The notes under the pieces are model-generated. The model was not told the DNA's origin. It was given only the letters and a program-made list of their open reading frames with translations, and ran no database searches. A stretch of DNA of 64,000 bases from Agriotes lineatus. Taxonomy: Eukaryota > Arthropoda > Insecta > Coleoptera > Elateridae. Position 1 is the stretch's first letter; every line of letters starts with the position of its first letter. The DNA lies in contig CALNHX010003571.1 of NCBI GenBank assembly GCA_940337035.1, positions 1 through 64,000 on the forward strand. Reading direction: 5' to 3'. The position numbers and the translations under genes are program-made. This document shows, one piece after another, positions 11,423-23,850 of the stretch.

Positions 11423-12041
11423 GCACACGCGTAAGGAAATGATGTATTTTTCTCATTTGAGCTATTACATCCAGACACGATTTACCATGGATGCCACACG
11501 AAAGTTTTGCAACGACCGGTATGTTGATTTGAAAATTAGACAAAATGTCATCACAGAAATCTAGTGTCACTAAAATGAACCCCTAAAGCAATATTCTAAA
11601 CATTTTGCTTAACGAACATGCTTTACAAGAAACTTTATACCTATATACAGTTGACAGGTTACGTTAATTGTTATGCAGATATTTTAACTGTTAACAGAGG
11701 ACGGTAATATAACACTACTTGTCTTGCACAAAAACTGTTAGTTTTCGAAAAAAGCAGATTCATGTTTTTCTTAAAAACAAAAGAAGCCTATTTTTTATTA
11801 ATGTTTGTATGAGTAACATGTTAACGTCATTTTTCTGATAAATACCATAACCTGACTTTTACCAATGCTGAGAGGTCTGATATAGTTCTTAACAAAACGT
11901 ACTTTTTAAACTTCAATATCGTCTTAATCTTTGTTTAAGATCCTCTATTCAACTGGTCACGTTTCATAATTCAATAACTGCGTGCTCAATTTGAAAAATT
12001 CTAAGTTCATTGTGTTTCCCAAAAATGATAACAATATGTAT
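11423..12041. other. AT-rich spacer
   Basis: No gene or repeat with identifiable partner was seen. Confidence 0.4.
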
Positions 12042-12352
12042 GATTATTCAACCCTATAATGAATCAACCAATGAAAATTGTTCAATTTGTCGGAAACGGC
12101 CAATCAAAATTGACTGTCATTGAAAACACCTAATATCACAGTGTTTTCATGCGAGCCCGATTGGTTTCAATGATTTCAATTTAGTGAGTAGCCTTTGACT
12201 GGTATTTCACCAAAACGTCAAAGTCACAGTTTGCAAATCAGCGTCGTTCCAAAAACTCATAATAATCGTGTTGGAAGTTCCAGTATTGAATTAATAGTGG
12301 AAAACGTTAAAAATGTGTGCTGTCGAACACGGTAAAAGTCATCTACCCATAT

Positions 12353-12597
12353 TGTTGAATAATCTTTCCTAATACCACTCAAGGCAAAATTTTTTAGGAG
12401 AATTTGTTTTGTCAACATGCAAATTATTGCAAATTCCTCTCAACAAAAACTGCTCAAATTCCACTCGACCTGCGGTCTCGCGGAATTTTTAACGCAGTTT
12501 TAGTTTCGAGAAATTTAAACGCAATAATTTGCATGTGAGGGAAAAAAATTCTCGAAAAATTTTCACCTTTTGTGGTATTGCCCTTGATTATTCAACA
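12353..12597. mobile_element. Foldback element, copy 1 in the tandem unit
   Basis: TGTTGAATAATC at the left pairs with GATTATTCAACA at the right. Inner arms ATGCAAATTATTGC and GCAATAATTTGCAT pair around a CTGCTCAAATTCCACTCG loop. No coding. Confidence 0.65.
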
Positions 12598-13120
12598 CTA
12601 TAATGAACGAACCAATGAAAATTATTCAATTTGTCAGAAACGGCCAATCAAAATTGACTGTCTTTGAAAACATCTAATGTAGCAGTGTTTTCACGAGAGC
12701 CGGATTGATTTCAATGATTTTAATTTAGTGAGTAGCCTTTGACTGACATTTCACCAAAACGTCAAAGTGAAGTTTGCAAATAAGAGTCGTTCTAAGAATT
12801 CATAATAATTGTGTTGGACGCTGCAGTATTGAATTAATAGTGGAAAACGTTAATAATGTGTGCTGTTGAACACGGTAAAAGTCATCTACCCATATCCGAC
12901 ATAATAATTTGCTTTGCTTGACACCACTTTGAGAGCGAACCCGTGGGTGAATTGGCTGATTTTGGTGTCAATCGACTCAGGGCCACGCAAGTAAGCCAGT
13001 AGTAGGGTTTTCAAATTTTTATAAGTGACTTTTTCTAAACTCAAAATTAACTCGACACACAAAATGGACCACTCTTGTACAAATTATTATTTCGTGCCCA
13101 ATTTGGGTACATAACGCTAG

Positions 13121-13344
13121 TTGTTGAATAATCTTTCCAAATACCCCTCAAGGCAAACTTTTTTCGTCAACATGCAAATTATTACAAATTTCTCTCAACA
13201 AAAACTGCTCAAATTCCACTCGACCTGCGGTATCGCGAAATCTTTAACTCAGTTTTAGTTTCGAGAAATTTAAACGCAATAATTTGCATGTGAACGAAAA
13301 AAAATCTCAAAAAAATTCACCTTTTGTGGTATTACCCTTGATAA
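13121..13344. mobile_element. Foldback element, copy 2 in the tandem unit
   Basis: Same landmarks as 12353-12597 (TTGTTGAATAATCTTTCC; ATGCAAATTATTAC; GCAATAATTTGCATG; GGTATTACCCTTGAT), slightly shortened and with a worn right terminus. Confidence 0.65.
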
Positions 13345-13492
13345 TTTTGCGTACTGTGTATGATTTTAATGTGTACTATCACTGTTTAAAATATCTGCAT
13401 AACTATTAAAGTCCCTATGTATATCACTGTAGCAATGGTTTGTGAGCTCTCTTGTGTGCTCGACGCTTAGCGGAGCCTCTTTGCTACCTGGA

Positions 13493-14686
13493 TATAGTGT
13501 CGGCCAAAAAGTCGGCATACTATGGGATTTTTTTTAATTTTCGGTTTTTCAAAATAACTTTTTACGTCAATAATTTGTGCTGGTCTAAAAACCTATTTAG
13601 CCCCTATCATATATACCGAGTAATTTTTACTTATTTGGAAATTGTCAAAAACCTAAAACTGCTATTTTTCGGAAATTAAGTAAGATTGTAATGAGATTTT
13701 TTTAAAGTGTGTTATCTTTAGTTAACTGAACAATCTCAAGGCCAGAAAACACCTAATTTTTTTAAACTTTACTAAAAATTAATTTTTCAATTTTTTAAAT
13801 ATTTTTCAAAATTTTACATGCCATTTTAATTACTTCTTCAGATTTTTATTATTTGCCGAAAAGTAGTGTTTGCATCATTTTTACGTTTTTTATGCAAGGC
13901 GCTTTTTAGGAAAAACATTTTTCAGTTCTCATTAATATCTATTTAAATGGCTTCTAGAAACTCTAATCTAATGAAGTACTGTTACAAAAATCCTGTAAAT
14001 GTTCTTTTACAATTGTCTAAATGAGGAGATTTTTCTTTATCCAATTCACATGTTCTAAAAAATCTTCTCTATTAGACAACTGTAAACGAACATTTACAGG
14101 ATCTTTGTAACAGTAATTCACTAACAGGGCTAGATTAGAGTTTCTAGAAGCCATTTAAATAGATATTAATTAGAACTGAAAAATATTTCTCTTAAAAAGC
14201 GATTTGCATGGAAAACGTAAAAAGTATGCAAACATACTACTTTTCAGTAAATAATAAAAAATCTAAAGAAGTAATTAACATTTTATATTATTCTTTCCAA
14301 TTATAAATATTTAACGTCGTCACATAAAAAAAAATTTAATATTAAGTCTTGGTATGTGAAATAATGAAAAATATTTAAAAAATTTAAATATTAATTTTTA
14401 CCTAAAGTTTTAAAAAATTAGGTGTTTTCTGGCCTTGAGATTGTTCAGTTAACTAAAGATAACACACTCTAAAAAAATTTCATTGAAATCTTACTTAATT
14501 TACGAAAAATAGCACTTTTTGGATTTTGACAATTTCGAAAAACTCCATTTTCTAAATAAGTAAAAATCACTCGGTATAAGTATACGATAGGGGCGAAATA
14601 AGTTTTTAGACAAGCACACATTATTGACGTAAAAAGTGTTTTTGAAAATTTTCCCATATTATGCCAAATTTTTGGAGGACACTGTA
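13493..14686. mobile_element. Long foldback element, about 1.2 kb
   Basis: Nearly the whole element is two arms of about 550 bp. The left outer end TATAGTGTCGGCCAAAAA and the right outer end TTTTTGGAGGACACTGTA are inverted. Matching arm landmarks are CCTATCATATATACCGAGT against CTCGGTATAAGTATACGATAGG, and TTGTTCAGTTAACTAAAGA against its complement near 13717. The central part (about 13930-14190) is again paired. TA-ended termini suggest a Tc1/mariner-type non-autonomous element. Short open frames in the arms are incidental. Confidence 0.75.
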
Positions 14687-14693
14687 AATAACT

Positions 14694-14950
14694 AACATGT
14701 GAGCAAATGAAAATGAAATCAAGCTTGGCTTTGGAATGTTTGTTTTTTGGATAATATGTTGGTGAAACTGTAAGTCCATGTCAAATTCGGGGTTAGCAGG
14801 TTAGGTTTGCTTCAGTTTTGATACAGACTATCGCAAAACCTAACCTACTAACCTTGAATTTGACATAGACTTACAGTGTCACCAACATATTATTCATAAA
14901 ACAAACATTTCAAAGCCAAGCTTGATTTCATTTTCGTTTGCTCACATGTT
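14694..14950. mobile_element. Core hairpin MITE, copy 4, with CATGTGAGC outer arms
   Basis: The conserved core is centred within long outer arms AACATGTGAGCAAATG ... CATTTTCGTTTGCTCACATGTT that also pair over AAATCAAGCTTGGCTTTG. The whole element can fold almost end to end. Confidence 0.85.
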
Positions 14951-15212
14951 ATTTGCAGTCCTGTATTAAAATGTTAACTTTGTAGTTGCCAGTGACGTGG
15001 AAAAATGAATTGTTCTTCTCTCTTTGCCGTAAATGCGTATGTCAATATAATTTACGCAATTTAAAAATGAATACGTTGCAATAATTAGTGTTTTCTCACT
15101 CGACGAGCCAAGCGAATTTACGACTGCTGAAAAACCCCACATTTTGCAAATTGTTCCATAAATAACTATTATTTATTTTTATTATTTAATATACGGCTGA
15201 GGCCATAATTAT

Positions 15213-15455
15213 AACATGTGAGCAAACGAAAATGAAATCAAGCTTGGACTTGAAATATTTGTTTGTGTTGGTGGCACTGTAAATCTATGTCAAAGTCGAT
15301 GTTCGCAGGTTAGGTTTGGCATCAGAATGTGTCAAAACTGACGCAAAACCTAACCTGCTAACCTCAAATTTGACATAGACTTACAGTGCCATCAACAAAA
15401 ACAAATATTAATTTCAAAGCCAAGCTTGATTTAATTTTCGTTTGCTCAGATATTA
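15213..15455. mobile_element. Core hairpin MITE, copy 5, same outer arms as copy 4
   Basis: Outer arm AACATGTGAGCAAACG, ATCAAGCTTGG, then core GTTGGTGGCACTGTAAAT ... TTACAGTGCCATCAAC, then CCAAGCTTGATTTAATTTTC and TTTGCTCAGATATT. The right end is worn. Confidence 0.8.
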
Positions 15456-15655
15456 TATAACAGCAATGAGATAACATGAACACAAAATACAATGCTTGAG
15501 TAAGAAAGAGATAACCATACGAACAAGTTATTTTAGTAGGTATATTCAGTTGACATAAATGTCATAATTAAAAAGAGCGCCAAGCTTCCTCGAATATTTG
15601 CTACTATGTTTATCTATATTATCTATATTATTCCTGTTATCTCATTGCTGTTATA
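15456..15655. mobile_element. MITE with TATAACAGCAATGAGATAAC ends
   Basis: The termini are a perfect 20-bp inverted repeat (TATAACAGCAATGAGATAAC and its complement), with unrelated AT-rich sequence between them. It abuts the core hairpin on the left and shares its right-hand TA with the next element. No coding. Confidence 0.75.
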
Positions 15656-15881
15656 CAGATTGCGACAGGCCACTAGGACCATAGCAAAAGCAAGCGGACT
15701 TTACATGTGGCCGTAATTGTATTTAACAAATTAAAAAAATCGAATATATACCTTGTATTTATAATGATCCTAACAACCTTCCGCTATCGTACATTGATTG
15801 TTCGTTTGTTAAACACCACGACGGCCACATGCATATTCTCCTTGCCTTTGCAATGGTCCTAGTAGCCTGCCGCATTCTGTA
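15654..15881. mobile_element. MITE with long TACAGATTGCGACAGGC arms
   Basis: Arms of about 75 bp pair: TACAGATTGCGACAGGC, ACTAGGACCAT, ATGTGGCCGT on the left against ACGGCCACATGC, ATGGTCCTAGTAGCC, GCATTCTGTA on the right. TA ends fit Tc1/mariner-type transposition. Confidence 0.8.
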
Positions 15882-16224
15882 TATAATTTTGGCCCCATCG
15901 GTATATATATAAAAAACTAAATTCCGTGGTCTACTGGAGATACGTACGTTAAATAAGAAAAACTGCCATAATTACATATTACTAAAATGAAATACATATG
16001 ATGAAGCATGTAGGTGCAGTATACCGGGTGTCCGACGTAGTACGGGCCATAGGGTAACTGCCATGTTAAAAAACATAGGCATGTAAATATGTATTTAAAA
16101 ATGTAAAACATACATTATTTGGAGGCTTCCAGTGTTTAAAAACACAAGCGTTACGTTAATTCTAACTGGATTACACTAATTTGAACAAAAAAAAGTCTCG
16201 AGAATCCCTACCTCGTCGGTTTTC

Positions 16225-16617
16225 ACTTCCCTCGTCTGAAAGATGAAGAAAGTATTGCAATCGCGAAAAAAAACACATTCTTCACGTTTCAGGGTTCTTA
16301 GATGACAAATGCAAGTTTTCTTAATTGCGTTTGTCTGCCTGTCCGTCTGTCTGTCTGTTTGTTCGTCTGTTGGCGCTAAACGATTTATTGGAGGAAGACG
16401 ACATTTTGCATGCGGCAGAATGCATTGGTCAAATAAAAACTGAAATTCTGTCTATTCTTGCTTTAATTCAAGAACCATTAGTTACATAAAAGCAAAAATA
16501 AAAGTAATATTTTGCAAATAGCTCAGGTTGTTACCCTTGACGAAAAAGGGCATACTTTGGACTCAATATATACCTGAAAAACATTAATTTTTCAAAACTT
16601 TCACTTGCGAGGGAAGT
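16225..16617 (+). mobile_element. Family B short TIR element, copy 2
   Basis: Starts ACTTCCCTCGTCTGAAAG and ends GCGAGGGAAGT. Internal landmarks: CTTCACGTTTCAGGGTTC, a CTGTCCGTCTGTCTGTCTG tract and GGAGGAAGACGACATTTTGC. Shorter than the 42497 copy through an internal deletion. Confidence 0.75.
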
Positions 16618-16943
16618 TTTGAGTAAATCCCTTTACTGATTTTTATGTTTAGAAAAACATATAAGCTGCAACCTCGAATAGAAATATTGAAATTTTAATA
16701 TTTCGAAATGTACAGTTGTCGTCAATAGAATCGGGCGCACCTAAATAAATCTAGTGACACTATTTATACATTTTGGTATGGAAAAAAAATCCGTACTCCT
16801 AAGCTATAGTTATCTGTAATTTTGTTACTATGTTATGCAAATTACAAATCCAAAACAATATATTTATAATATAAATAATTAAATTTATGAACAGGGGATG
16901 CATAACAAAAATTAAAGTAATATAATATTATTATCTGTCTGTC

Positions 16944-17640
16944 ATGGAAAATGCGCCTAAGTATCGAGTGATTTTGTTAACAATGGAAACAACTGAGTTA
17001 CGAGTAATGATAAAGTACCTAACTCCATTTGAAAGGCTTAATACCGACCGAAAGCAGAGTTTAATTCGACACTTTTGGAGTTGGTTTATTTGTTTGAAAT
17101 GTTTAAAAACTATTTGCCGATTTTAAGCGTGTTTGCACGAGCTAAGGCAAAAACGGTTTTGTCAACAAGAAAGGTTCTGACAACTGTATTTTTAGGATTC
17201 TCATAAAATTATCTTCGTCGACTACTTGGAAAAGGAAAAAACAATAAATAGCGAATATTATGCCAATTTATTGCAACAATTGACGACAAACTCCAAGAGA
17301 AACGGCCACAATTGGTAAAACAACGAAGTCATTTTCCATCAGGAGAACGTACCTCCACACACGTCGCCATGGCCAAGTCATGAATTGGGATTCGAATTAG
17401 TACATCATTCGCCAGATTTGGCTCCCAACGATTTTCATCTATCTGCAATTCTGAAAAATGGCTCGGCGGTAAGAGATTTTCGTCCAATTTCTTTGCCTCG
17501 CTGCTGCAACTAGCTATTTTGAGGACTTGGATTCATCGACCTACAAAAAAGGCATTGCTGTTTTGGAGAATCGTTCAAATCAGTGTGTTGAGCAAGCAGG
17601 AGGCTATATTGAAAAGAAATGTCAAAAACCACTTATGTAT
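16944..17640 (+). pseudogene. mariner transposase fossil
   Basis: The N-terminal part (from 16944) keeps MENAPKYRVI and VMIKYLTPFERLN, recalling the mariner helix-turn-helix start. The C-terminal half (about 17163-17640) keeps KIIFVDYLEKEKTINSEYY, a degraded HQENVPPH (the HxDNAPxH catalytic box with N for D), HSPDLAPNDFHL and GGYIEK. The third-aspartate SPDLAPxDFHL motif is the mariner hallmark. The middle, including the first catalytic Asp, is deleted and stops and frameshifts are scattered throughout, so it is inactive. No TIRs were found. Confidence 0.85.
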
Positions 17641-18688
17641 TTGTTTTCTCTGTTTGGCCATCTACATTTCTAACCATCCTGGTATTGTCGATTTCTGATT
17701 TCGCCATCGCCATCGCCACCCATTATGTGTACATCATGTTCTTTTAACTATAATAATAACCGAGATTCCCATATCATACTACTACACATATTTTGTAGGT
17801 GCCAGGTAGAAAGCAATACATATATGTATCTACAATGTACTTTTAAGGAAAAAACTATACCAGTTAATTTTATAAATTCAAATCGCCGCTGCTTTATCTT
17901 TTATACAATATTTTTCACTAAAAAATGTGCTATTTATCGAGGATTTCTTAATTTTTTGTAAGTGGCCACTATACTCGTATGTATATTGCTTCTAAATACA
18001 ATATGTACAGGGTGGGCAAGTTTCGAAGTTTCCATAGGGAATCTCGATAATTATAGGAGATATGGAAAACCAAAATTAGCTATCTTCCTTTGTTTTCGAG
18101 TTATATACGAAAGTTCTATTTTACGACTTTTCGTTTCGTGGCAATATCTCGCTTGTTCATGAAAATAGAGAAAAGTACTTTCTACGTTATTCATGCACCT
18201 ACCTCTTTAATGAGAATGCAGAGGTATAGCTTGTTTTTCAATAAATATTTCGAATTTAGAGTTATGTCATAAAGATATATTTTTTATATGGCGCTCATAG
18301 TTGGCTCTGTCATCAAGAGAAAGATGATTTTTTTTCCATTTCCGTGATATATTCATTTTCACTACATTATAGCAAAAACTTACAATTTTCAAAGTAGTTT
18401 TTAATATTTCTTTGTTTTTTAGTTGAAGGCTTGTGTCATTTAGAATATCCCTGATTAAAAAAGTATCCATTACTGGGTTCTTACAATACCGAAGTTTGAT
18501 TGACACGTTTGATCGTAGCTTATAATGTTACACAGTGTCCGTTATATATTTGGAATTTGGACACATATACAGAATTAATTGTATAACCATTTATGATAAA
18601 ATTTTGTTCTTGATAAAAAGCCCTGCATCTTTTAAAAGTAATAGTGCACTTGCCAAGATTTAAAAAAATTAAATATCTGATTGGTATA
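17641..18688. other. Spacer with a TACAGGGTGGG end
   Basis: At 18003-18060 GTACAGGGTGGGCAAGTT resembles the terminus of a common insect MITE type, but I could not find a convincing matching right end. Several short frames overlap here without recognisable motifs. Confidence 0.35.
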
Positions 18689-19200
18689 CGGGGGAGGTTC
18701 GAAAATATAAAAATGGCCCATGAATAAAGTAACCTAATTTCTCATACTGTACAAACATGTTGTTTGCAAACGTTTGTTATAACACTTCAATCAAAAACTA
18801 CAATTGTTTTGATTTCTTCTTGATGTTCGGATTGTTTATTATTACATTGGTTTAATATACCTTTTTTTATAATTTGGATACAAACGAATGATATATTTTA
18901 GAACTAAGTTTGATTAATGTAATTAATTTTCTGCTTGCAAAGTGAGGGAAACTCAAGTTCGACAATATATACTTATCGTATCCGATAATAATTTTGAAGT
19001 ATCAAATTTTTCATAATACAACGGATGGTAAGAAAAAAATAGGAAAAAACCAGTGAAAATTGTTTTTCGGAATAGGTAGTTGTGACTTTTTATTTAACTT
19101 CTTTCAATTATAAACAACTCTTTCAAATAACATTTTTGTGAATTTTGAAAAATAAGACTACTTTATTCTTGAGCATTTTCATATTTTCGAACCTCCCTCG
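18689..19200. mobile_element. mariner-type MITE, TA target duplication
   Basis: The termini CGGGGGAGGTTCGAAAATAT and ATATTTTCGAACCTCCCTCG are inverted, followed inward by ATGGCCCATGAATAAAGTA against TACTTTATTCTTGAGCAT. TA flanks both ends (18687-18688, 19201-19202). 512 bp, no transposase frame. Confidence 0.8.
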
Positions 19201-19202
19201 TA

Positions 19203-20624
19203 TCAGAGGCACTGAGGGGGCTGGAAGTTTTGGGAAGATGTATCTTTGGTAGTGGTCTACCAATTGGAATTTCAGCTTATCTCTAACTATTTCCAACGTC
19301 GTCCCATTATTTCATGGCTACGTGGTGCAAATCAGTGAACGGCAAAGCGTGACACGCGTATCAACCAAAACACGCAGCTGAAAATAAATCGTATTTTTAC
19401 AACGATAAATCAATTCAGATAATTCTTTCACTAAAAATTTGTTCATGCTTTTCTACACATTTCGTACAGTGGGAGTATGCATTTATGTGTAATAGTTTTC
19501 AAAATACCCCGATGCTGAAATTTATACCGCGCATTCCCGGTACGCGTTGTTTAAATAATTTCTGTAGCATTAGTTAAAAATAATTTCGTGATTAATTTAA
19601 CACAATCTGAATCAAGAAAGAATAAGCTTTCCACTAGTTTAAACATCATTGAGAAATATTAAAAAATAAGCTTGTCTTCATTTTTCAGTGCATAATAAAA
19701 AAATCAATGCAATTGCAAAAAAATGAAGCCCTCCATATTTGGATCCGCAAGGTAATTCCAGACAGTGTACATTTTTATAACTATATCTTCGAGTGTTCGA
19801 GTGCACTCTCTATGATGGAATTTATGATCCCTGATTCTCGACTAATAACTACCACATCTTTTATTGTAGTAGGGGCTATAGAATATGGTGGGCTGTTTGT
19901 GATACGTCCAAGCTACATTTGTGTCTAGATGTTTGTGTGCAGTCTTGTTATTCTACTTTATAAACCAGCCTGCAGAAGTGAGCTAAAAGTCGATACATAT
20001 AGACTTTTTGCTTTTCACGGACAGTTTATAAGTAAAATGTAATCGAACAACGTGAAGAATATTTAGTTTTTTAAGCGTTGCTGGATATTTTGTACGGAAA
20101 TATTTGGTGTTTTTTTGATTTCATGTAGAATTTGTAATAAATAATTTGATAATGTTATCTAACATGTTTTTCTCTTGTGGAAGAAATGGATATTATGTGG
20201 ATGAAAAAATAATTTGGAAGTTTTTATTATTACACGACACAGTTTTATATCGTTTAGAAATCTATTTGCACTTTTCTGACGGAATGTGTATTTCTTACCC
20301 CATTACACAATAAAACTAATAAAAGTAAATTGAAAGTTATTAGTTATTAAATGAGCTCTAATGACAAAGTCGATTGCCCTTTTTTAAGATAGTAAAACCA
20401 GGAAAAACAGACCCGTTAAGTGCAATACAGATGTGATCTTTTAGGAAAAGGAAATAATTTATTAATATTTCCTACAACATAGACTAAACTAGTACCTATT
20501 AGACTTTTTGAAAATTATAGTTGTTGCATCCAAAGAAATGGTTTTTGTCTACATCGCTCTACACTATGATGTATCAACATATTACAAAATATATTTGCTA
20601 ATAGAATTATTATGAAAAAGCATC
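19203..20624. other. AT-rich spacer
   Basis: A 73-codon frame at 19707-19928 has no recognised motif. No paired repeats or RNA genes seen. Confidence 0.35.
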
Positions 20625-21780
20625 TTGTTCTAGTTGGCGCTGCCAAGCTAAGCAGGGATAGCAGAAAGAAGCCCCTCCCACATTCGTTTGGCGACAGCGC
20701 CAGTTATTGTTTCTGTAATTGTTCAAACATATTTGCACTTGTTTTCAAAAAAGAAAATAATAAATGGACGAGACGTCGATTTCGGGCTTGCGATGTTTTC
20801 CAAAAATAATGGCGGCTAATACAGCAGTCGATAGTTTTGGGTTTTGCGTGGCAGGAAGGCAATGCGAAAATAATTTTTGAAACTCCGTAATCCCGCGGCA
20901 TCGGCAGCTAGGAATAATTCCAGCCAACCTAACCTTTCCGTCGTGGGTACAAAATGCAGGTGGGCCGAAGGCGGCCGAGGACGCCCGACGGCAAACCGGT
21001 CTCCGCGCTGCTAAATGCCTAACTTCTGCGCTGGTTAGACTGTGTAGCACTGCGTTTGATCATAGTGCTGCTGCATGTGATAGTGTTTTTCGTGAATATG
21101 TTGCATTACGCAACAATGACAACCCCTGGTGCGAATTAATCATGTGGTTTGAATCTCAGGTATGTTACAGACCCAACTAGCTTTTGTTTTGTGCCCTGCC
21201 GCGTAAAATCCCGGCTCTCGGCCGCTCCACCAAAGTCGGCCTCCTCGCAATCGCCGACCAAAAATTGCCTCTGGGCCGCGTTTTGCAAAGGCCGCCGGTT
21301 TCGGGCTATTTCCGGCGAGGGCCAGCTCGCCGCCGTCGTGGACGCCCAAAACCACCAGCAAACGCGGCCCTTTTCGCCGAGAAAGCGTGGTTTTGGGCTC
21401 CACGTGACAACTGTCAAACTCGATCTAGTTACCTATGCTATCTCCGCATGTGTTTTGTTTTGAAACGAGCGGGATCGCAGTGCATTGAAATAGTTTATGC
21501 GCAGTGGACCAGTGCAGTCGTGGAGCCCCCGGCCCGCTCCCCAGCCCCACGCTTCCACTGGGCGACAGGACATTAGTCTTGTACTCCGAGAGGAAAGTGG
21601 AGGGGGTCGGCGCCACGGTCAGACGGTTCGCTGTTTACGACGCTACCTTCATTTTTTCCAATGGGAAACTGGCGAGGAAATTTGAAATTTTGCGCGCGAG
21701 GGTTGCGCCCCCCGTTTTGAAATCGACGTCGGGTTTGTGGTCGTACCAGGGCAGCTTTCACTTTTTAATGTGGATTTCGG
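20625..21780. promoter_or_regulatory. GC/CpG-rich island 1, possible regulatory region
   Basis: Base composition changes sharply to GC- and CpG-rich (for example 20940-21010, 21190-21410, 21500-21720). Frames on both strands are open here, as expected when stop codons are rare, and none looks like a protein. Visible short motifs include an AATGGCGGC (Pho/YY1-like) near 20809 and CACGTG at 21401-21406. A promoter, enhancer or non-coding exon is plausible by inference. Confidence 0.35.
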
Positions 21781-22103
21781 AAAAATATTTTCACTACTAA
21801 TTTGCTTTGGCATAGGCTGGGTGCGATTGCAGTTTCTGCAATATAATTTATTGAACTGTTCTAATGTTTGGATTTTTTTTAAATGTGCGTAACAATTATC
21901 GGACGACGTTTCTATACTTCTACGACGTACCCAACATTGGGTACGTCGAACAATTTTCAATCGCATAGCGCCAACAATATATGTTTTTGGGTATCGTTTT
22001 TGTGCGTGTCTTTTTTAAATATATTTTTCTATAATTTCGTATGTATACTTATATGCGGTTCAGTAGCTTATATGAACTCGTTTTTTTGGGGGCGGAGGAG
22101 GTA

Positions 22104-22337
22104 CAGTCGTGTGCAAATAAATCTGGGACAGTGTTTTTTTCACATGCAGATTCAGTTAAGAATTGAAGAATATCTCCATGGATTTCCTGCTATCAGAAAG
22201 AGTTACATTAAACTTTAACAGGTACTGAAACCCGTAACTCTCTCTGATAAGAGGAAATCCATGGAAATATTCTTCAAATTCTTAACTGAATCTGCATGTG
22301 AAAAAAACACTGTCCCAGATTTATCTGCACACGACTG
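22104..22337. mobile_element. Tc1-type MITE with ~100-bp arms
   Basis: The ends CAGTCGTGTGCAAATAAA and TTTATCTGCACACGACTG (inner parts also inverted) are flanked by TA on both sides. Arms extend through CATGCAGATTCAGTTAAGAA and CCATGGATTTCCT, leaving a short loop. The CAGT...ACTG ends and TA duplication are typical of Tc1-like elements. A 111-codon frame crossing it is incidental. Confidence 0.9.
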
Positions 22338-22339
22338 TA

Positions 22340-23264
22340 CATACGTATTTTGTTGATTATTCTAATTTTTCTAAGTGTTGGGGGAGGATCATTCGGTACA
22401 CAGCGGCTGCAAAAAATTACTACTACGGTGAATTTATCATCTTGTTTGTACCTTATTTTTTGCTCTTTCCAATTAATACGTCTTATCTATTTCTGTGCGT
22501 GAAGGGGTTTCACCCCGTTTTGAGAGATCGACGCCGGAGTTTTTCGTGGATCTGTTTTTTAAAAGATATTTTAACGACCTTGGCATAGGCAGGATGTGAT
22601 TTTTATTTTTACAAAACAATTGAATTGTTGGAAAGCTTGGAATTTATGTTTGAACTATGTAGGTAATAATTATTCCACGACGTTTCTATACTATTCTGAC
22701 GTACATCTTCAGCTTTGTGTACCCATGTTGAACATCTAGAACAATTTTATTTTTAATCACCGTTCTTATACATAGCTGTAAAAATCGATACAATACTTTT
22801 CAGTATCATTTATATTTGAACTTTTTCAAATAATGAAGTCTGAAAGATTCGTATATATAATTTTACATACAAATGTGATTGTTAATTTTTCTTGTATACA
22901 TGTATATCAGTAGCATATATCTATTATTTTTGGAGGGGGAAGTGGAGGTTAATAAATTTGACAAGTAGAAAAGTAAATAGATGGAGGATAAAACCACGAT
23001 ACAATCAAGTCGGCTATGGAAATTGGTGGCGTGTCTGAGCTTAGATAATTCGTACCGTATTTGTTTTCTCCGTCAATTGTTTGTCATTAGCGTTTAGTTA
23101 ATGTTGACAGTTGGTATGGGAAATCGGAGATAAATCTTCAGCATTTATTTTCTATGGCCAACCCCTAACAAGATAGTCAATAGTGCTGTAAATATATGCT
23201 GACATGACAATATAATTACATACAAATGTCGTCCAAAATGTGTAAACTTTATACAATTTTCGTG
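22340..23264. other. Spacer, no supported feature
   Basis: AT-rich with scattered GC. No gene, RNA or paired repeat seen. Confidence 0.35.
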
Positions 23265-23850
23265 TTGCAAAGGTGAAAAGGAAGGGCCCAACAGAAATTG
23301 TTTGAAAACGGCCGCTGCCTTTTCAGGTTTTCAGATGGCCGAAAAAGAGGCGGAATAAAGCGGAACTATGAATATGTTATTATAAAGATTGTACTATTCA
23401 GCGCGGTGTCCTGCTTTCTACAGCTCGCAATATTCCGTTTGTTCGCAGAGCTCACTCTCTTCTAGCTCGACCTAACCTACAAACAGCCAGCGCTTTTCAT
23501 TTATTCGCAACCGGGTTTTCGGGCGTTCGCAAAGCGTCTCCCGAAATTCGCCGGCAAATTGGACACTGGCGATGGGTACGATTGTTGTTAAAGTTGGGAA
23601 GTTCGGCATATCGATTGTTTTTACAACAAGCAGTAGAGCAGCGTTTATGCTCGTGTAGCAGGTTCTAATAACACACGGCGTTGGTGTCGTTTCCATGGCG
23701 ATGGGTGGGCGTAACTGACTCGCTGTACACATGATGTGACGATATGAGTTCATTCAATAACCTGCACACGCTAGGTGGAAAACGCGTTTCGGGCGCTTTC
23801 CACGGCCAGCTTCGACGGCCCAGCTTTTGGAAATTACTGAATGCGACCAA
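23265..23850. promoter_or_regulatory. GC-rich island 2
   Basis: Moderately GC- and CpG-rich block containing CTCACTCTCTTC (GAGA-like on the complement) near 23451 and GGCATATCGATTG. Minus-strand frames of 93 codons overlap in different registers and resemble no protein family. Possible regulatory sequence by inference only. Confidence 0.25.

Larger units (their letters stand above)
12042..13344 (+). repeat. Tandem duplication, about 544-bp unit
   Basis: Unit 1 (12042-12585) and unit 2 (from 12586) both start GATTATTCAAC, CTATAATGAA and contain AACCAATGAAAAT, TTTAGTGAGTAGCCTTTGAC, TCACCAAAACGTCAAAG and GGTAAAAGTCATCTACCCAT. In unit 2 the last part is separated from the rest by about 225 bp (12896-13120) absent from unit 1. 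Each unit ends with the foldback described separately. Confidence 0.75.

Noticed and set aside
21184..21576. 130-codon frame, the second longest open frame in the window
   Set aside because: In a GC-rich island several registers on both strands are open; residues are Arg/Ala/Pro-biased with no motif, as expected when stop codons are rare.
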